Source: Actinomycetota bacterium
GTDB lineage: Bacteria > Actinomycetota > Acidimicrobiia > Acidimicrobiales > AC-14
Length of the DNA: 9,486 nucleotides
Direction: 5' to 3'
Assembly (NCBI GenBank): GCA_020200615.1
Contig: JAIVIH010000011.1
Span: 5,259-14,744, forward strand
Under the pieces are notes generated by a model, which saw only the letters and a list, made by a program, of their open reading frames with translations, was not told the origin of the DNA and did not search any database. A program made the translations under genes and the position numbers. This document shows positions 7,177 to 9,486 of this stretch, in pieces. How positions within the stretch are numbered: the first letter of the stretch is position 1; each line of letters starts with the position of its first letter.

Positions 7177-7638
7177 TTGCACAAGACCGAGAAGCAATCC
7201 AAACAAGAAGGACAGGAAGAGGGCGTCGTTTACGAGGTGAGGACGCTCCCGGACCGATGGGAAGAGCCGATCGGGGACGAAGTCCTCAGCACCCACAGCT
7301 CGGCGGAGGCTGCGCTCGACGCCAAAGCGGACGAGTTCCAACTGGCCGACGACGGCACCGGCCGTTCGACGCAGGGCGCGGACCGACGGCTCGGGCGGAG
7401 GACGCTGGTAGGTCGCTCCAGGGTGTGCTCGGGAGGACGGCGGGCCCCCGAGCACCCCGGGTTGCACGTTGGGGGCGATTCCGTCCAGATCCTCCTGGAG
7501 GTCGTTGAACCGGCGCGGGCCGGAGAGCAGGGCGTGAACCAGGAGCAGCGCCCACCGGTCGCCGACGCGCCCCACGGCCTCGGCCAGGGGGGAGACCGGG
7601 CGGGGCGAGGGCTGCGGCTCGGCGGGCATGACGTTCAT
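7129..7638 (-). CDS. HxlR-family winged-helix regulator, C-terminal half degenerate
   Basis: The ATG at 7638 has a strong AAGGGGG ribosome site 5 bases upstream, so it is preferred over the TTG at 7686. Residues 16-58 match the HxlR DNA-binding core: SPLAEAVGRVGDRWALLLV, then LLSGPRRFNDLQ and GIAPNV. In the family this is followed by an LTxRLRxLE helix and a wing with a YSxRPPR-type motif. Here residues 59-85 do not fit, while another frame gives TRGAR and STPWSDLP, which do look like HxlR. In the original frame, residues 86-106 (VRAL, TAGAVVGQLELVRFG) again resemble the end of the wing. I infer small compensating indels. From about residue 108 to the stop at 7129 the sequence is antisense to a better plus-strand reading. 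The true gene may therefore have lost its end, and regulator function is uncertain. It is divergent from the protease operon. Confidence 0.6.
   Translation of the reverse strand: MNVMPAEPQPSPRPVSPLAEAVGRVGDRWALLLVHALLSGPRRFNDLQEDLDGIAPNVQPGVLGGPPSSRAHPGATYQRPPPEPSVRALRRTAGAVVGQLELVRFGVERSLRRAVGAEDFVPDRLFPSVRERPHLVNDALFLSFLFGLLLGLVQCDTLPSTSSCTHGDR
7177..7347 (+). pseudogene. Possible fragment of a small DUF2188-like gene, lacking its 3' end
   Basis: From TTG 7177, with AAGG 7 bases upstream, a plus-strand frame encodes a hydrophilic Lys/Glu/Gln-rich start followed by VVYEVRTLPDRW, then LSTHSSAEAALDAKADEF. This pattern (aromatic-x-V, a central Trp, then a Thr/Ser-His and an Ala-rich helix) weakly resembles small DUF2188-type proteins. 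After about 7347 the sense is lost, although the frame stays open to TAG at 7701 while running antisense to hxlR. I read it as a gene whose 3' end was replaced. The match rests on memory of the family pattern, and GTG 7141 is an alternative start. It could be chance coding, but the antisense reading here looks worse. Confidence 0.35.
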
Positions 7639-7648
7639 TGTGTCCCCC

Positions 7649-7677
7649 TTGCACAACTGCCGAAGCTGTGGTGTAGT
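7649..7677 (+). promoter_or_regulatory. Candidate sigma-70-type promoter for the protease operon
   Basis: TTGCAC (7649-7654) and TGTAGT (7672-7677) are separated by 17 bases on the plus strand and resemble -35 and -10 boxes (-10 matches TATAAT at 4 of 6). Transcription would begin inside the inverted repeat that follows, a geometry suited to repression. Support is by pattern only. Confidence 0.4.
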
Positions 7678-7678
7678 C

Positions 7679-7695
7679 ACTTGCAACTAGCAAGT
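7679..7695. promoter_or_regulatory. Inverted repeat ACTTGC-N5-GCAAGT, candidate HxlR operator
   Basis: Perfect 6-base arms (7679-7684 and 7690-7695) flank AACTA. The repeat lies between hxlR and the protease gene, upstream of both start codons and just after the candidate plus-strand -10 box. HxlR proteins are dimers that bind inverted repeats in the divergent promoter next to their own gene, so this is the natural operator candidate. A second ACTAG (7697-7701) partly repeats the one at 7686-7690. Confidence 0.6.
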
Positions 7696-7722
7696 TACTA
7701 GCCAACGTGGAGGAGGAAGTGA

Positions 7723-8637
7723 ATGGGTGTGCTCCAGGAAGTGCAGGAGGCCGCCACCCGGGTGGCCGGGGAGACGGGATCGTCGGTGGTCGGAATCGGG
7801 CGGGGATGGGGGCTCGGGTCGGGCGTCGTGGTCGGCGACGGCCTGGTGCTCACCAACGCCCACAACATCCACGGGGAACAGGTGGGCGTCGCCTTCGCCG
7901 ACGGCCGCACGGTGGAGGGGCACCTGGCCGGTGTTGACGTGGACGGCGACCTGGCCGTGGTTCGGGTCGACACGGGGGGCGCCGCACCCATCGCCTGGGC
8001 ACCCGAGTCCGTGGTCCCCGCTGTCGGTGGGGTCGTCTTCGCCCTCGCCAACCCCGGCGGGCGTGGTCTCCGGGTCACCCTCGGCCTGGTGTCGGCCGTC
8101 GGCCGCACCTTCCGGGGACCGCGAGGCCGCAAGGTGACGGGCACCGTGGAGCACACCGCCCCGTTGGTCCGGGGCTCGTCGGGCGGTCCCGTGGTCGACC
8201 TCGACGGCCGGTTTCTCGGCCTCAACACCAACCGCCTGGGTGAGGGGTTCTACGCCGCCATCCCGGCCGACGCCGACCTGAAGGAGCGGGTGGACGCCCT
8301 GTCCAAGGGCGAGTCTCCGGCTCGACGGCACCTCGGCATCGGTGCCCTGTCCGGCCGCGAGGCCCGTCAGCTCCGCCGTTCGGTGGGCCTGCCCGACCGG
8401 GACGGCATCCTCGTGCGCGTGGTCGAGCCCGACGGGCCGGCGGCGAACGCCGGTATCCGGCCCGGCGACCTGATCGTGGAAGCGGCCGGGAACGCCGTCA
8501 CCAGCATCGACGACCTCCACCAGGCCCTGGACGGCCTGGCCGAGGGCGATTCCCTGGCCGTGGGCGTGGTCCGGGGGGTGGAGGAGCTGTCGGTCAGCGT
8601 GACCTTCGGCGCCACCCGCGAGGAAGGCTCGGCCTAG
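7723..8637 (+). CDS. S1C trypsin-like serine protease with PDZ domain (HtrA/DegP-like), no signal peptide
   Basis: The 304-residue product has a trypsin-like fold at about 20-195 with the full catalytic triad: His47 in TNAHN, Asp76 in GDLAVV and Ser153 in GSSGGP (the family usually has GNSGG). One PDZ domain follows at about 200-292, with the carboxylate-binding-loop-like LGIGAL and GIRPGDLI. HtrA-type enzymes degrade or refold damaged proteins, with PDZ domains recognising exposed C-termini. Most are exported or membrane-anchored, but this one begins MGVLQEVQEAATRVAGE with no hydrophobic segment, so it should stay in the cytoplasm. The ATG is firmly set by AGGAGG (7711-7716) 6 bases upstream. 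It is the first gene of a plus-strand pair, 3 bp before the second protease, and its promoter region carries the HxlR-type inverted repeat. Confidence 0.92.
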   Translation: MGVLQEVQEAATRVAGETGSSVVGIGRGWGLGSGVVVGDGLVLTNAHNIHGEQVGVAFADGRTVEGHLAGVDVDGDLAVVRVDTGGAAPIAWAPESVVPAVGGVVFALANPGGRGLRVTLGLVSAVGRTFRGPRGRKVTGTVEHTAPLVRGSSGGPVVDLDGRFLGLNTNRLGEGFYAAIPADADLKERVDALSKGESPARRHLGIGALSGREARQLRRSVGLPDRDGILVRVVEPDGPAANAGIRPGDLIVEAAGNAVTSIDDLHQALDGLAEGDSLAVGVVRGVEELSVSVTFGATREEGSA

Positions 8638-8640
8638 CCT

Positions 8641-9486
8641 ATGGCCGGGACTGAGACTCACCTGGGGGTCCCGCCTTTGCCGGCTCCGTGCCCGAACGGA
8701 ATGGAAGCACGACAGTCCGCAGCCGGCAACGGCGAGGATCCCCTGGATGCGTACTCGCGCGTGGTCACCACCGTGGCCCGCACGCTCATCCCCTCGGTGG
8801 CCAGCCTGCGCGTGATGGCCAAGGTGCCCGGCGGGCGGCGACCGCAGGGCTCGGGCTCGGGGGTCGCCGTCACCACCGACGGGTACCTGCTGACGTCGGC
8901 CCACGTGGTGGAGCGGGCCTCCGAGGGTGTCGCGACGTTCGGGGACGGCCGGGACACGGACTTCTCCGTGGTCGGCACCGACCGCCTGTCGGACCTGGCC
9001 GTGGTCAAGGTCGCGGGAGGAACGACCGAGCCGGCCACGCTGGGGGACGCCGACGGGCTGGTCGTCGGCCAGCTGGTCGTGGCCATCGGCAACCCGCTGG
9101 GGTTCGCGGGATCGGTCAGCGCCGGCGTGGTGAGCGCCCTGGGCCGGTCCATCGCCACCAGCGCCGGCCATCACGCCCGGGTGGTGGAGAACGTGATCCA
9201 GACCGACGCCGCCCTCCATCCCGGGAACTCGGGCGGTGCCCTGGCCAACGGCGCGGCCGAGGTCGTCGGCATCAACACGGCCGTGGTCGGGCCCTGGGTG
9301 GGCCAGGGTCTGGGGCTGGCGGTTCCGGTGAACGTCACCACCAAGGCCATCATCACCACCCTCATGCGGGACGGTCGCGTGCGCCGGGCCTACTTGGGCA
9401 TCGCCGGCGGCTCCCGGCCCCTTCCGCCCCGCGCCGAGCGGGCGACGGGCCACAACCGCGGCATCGAGATCCTGACCGTCGTGGGT
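8641..9486 (+). CDS. Second S1C trypsin-like protease (HtrA/DegP-like), partial at window end
   Basis: The frame is open from ATG 8641 to the last base, giving 282 residues with the C-terminus cut by the window edge. The triad is complete: His88 in TSAHVV, Asp118 in SDLAVV and Ser197 in the canonical PGNSGG. A PDZ domain starts at about 249 (RAYLGIAGG) and is unfinished. No signal peptide or membrane segment precedes the protease domain, so it is probably cytoplasmic like its neighbour. ATG 8701 is an alternative start: conserved-looking sequence begins only after it (DPLDAYSRVV), and the first 20 residues are Pro/Gly-rich. AGGAAGG (8621-8627) lies 13 bases before 8641, which is long, and 8701 has only a weak GAACGGA. 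The gene begins 3 bp after the first protease and surely shares its transcript. The two proteins differ in sequence, so this is an old duplication or two separate recruitments. Confidence 0.93.
   Translation, partial: MAGTETHLGVPPLPAPCPNGMEARQSAAGNGEDPLDAYSRVVTTVARTLIPSVASLRVMAKVPGGRRPQGSGSGVAVTTDGYLLTSAHVVERASEGVATFGDGRDTDFSVVGTDRLSDLAVVKVAGGTTEPATLGDADGLVVGQLVVAIGNPLGFAGSVSAGVVSALGRSIATSAGHHARVVENVIQTDAALHPGNSGGALANGAAEVVGINTAVVGPWVGQGLGLAVPVNVTTKAIITTLMRDGRVRRAYLGIAGGSRPLPPRAERATGHNRGIEILTVVG

Noticed and set aside
7085..7722. Mobile element or attachment site as the cause of the disturbed region
   Set aside because: No transposase remnant, terminal inverted repeat pair, target duplication or tRNA was seen. 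Only gene fragments and the promoter palindrome are visible.
7687..9453. A 588-codon open frame on the minus strand, antisense to both proteases
   Set aside because: Its translation is rich in Gly/His/Asp/Arg/Pro with no domain, as expected opposite high-GC coding sequence. The plus-strand proteases have complete catalytic motifs.
1..9486. CRISPR array, tRNA, rRNA or riboswitch
   Set aside because: No regularly spaced repeats, cloverleaf-like segments or recognised conserved RNA motifs were found by eye. Almost all of the window is coding.

Overview
The window is high-GC DNA with densely packed genes, GTG and TTG starts as well as ATG, and gene families typical of Actinomycetota: a GAF/SpoIIE-type phosphatase with an RsbW-like ATPase, a PAP2-kinase membrane fusion, an HxlR regulator and tandem HtrA-like proteases. 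I infer a free-living actinobacterium, possibly a deep-branching or little-cultured lineage. No rRNA, tRNA, CRISPR array, insertion sequence or phage gene was seen, so it looks chromosomal.

Layout. (1) 12-2218, plus strand: a membrane protein that joins a PAP2-like domain lacking its catalytic histidines to an apparently complete cytoplasmic protein-kinase-like domain. It overlaps a small lipoprotein-like gene by 4 bp. (2) 2240-6182, minus strand: a short, single-membrane-segment FtsH-type AAA+ zinc protease, followed 70 bp downstream by a GAF-GAF-PP2C-HATPase stress-signalling protein. A short GC-rich hairpin lies where blocks 1 and 2 converge. (3) 6342-7084, plus strand: a gene resembling the DUF6390 family, broken by one frameshift near its 3' end. 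(4) About 7085-7701: a disturbed stretch. A minus-strand HxlR regulator has a good DNA-binding core and a scrambled C-terminal half. It meets, tail to tail, a possible plus-strand fragment of a small DUF2188-like gene. (5) 7723-9486, plus strand: two tandem trypsin-like S1C (HtrA/DegP-like) proteases, both without a signal peptide. The second runs off the window. A perfect inverted repeat (ACTTGC-N5-GCAAGT) lies between hxlR and the first protease.

How the genes may work together: the minus-strand pair links membrane proteolysis to a partner-switching phosphatase/kinase, and the right end looks like an HxlR-controlled intracellular protease operon, so protein quality control or stress response is a plausible theme. 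The most unusual points are an in-frame loss of about eight residues covering the beta-4 strand of the FtsH AAA+ core, the pseudo-phosphatase/kinase fusion coupled to a lipoprotein, the broken genes between 6342 and 7640, and the paired proteases predicted to be cytoplasmic. I found no convincing wholly new defence or mobile system.
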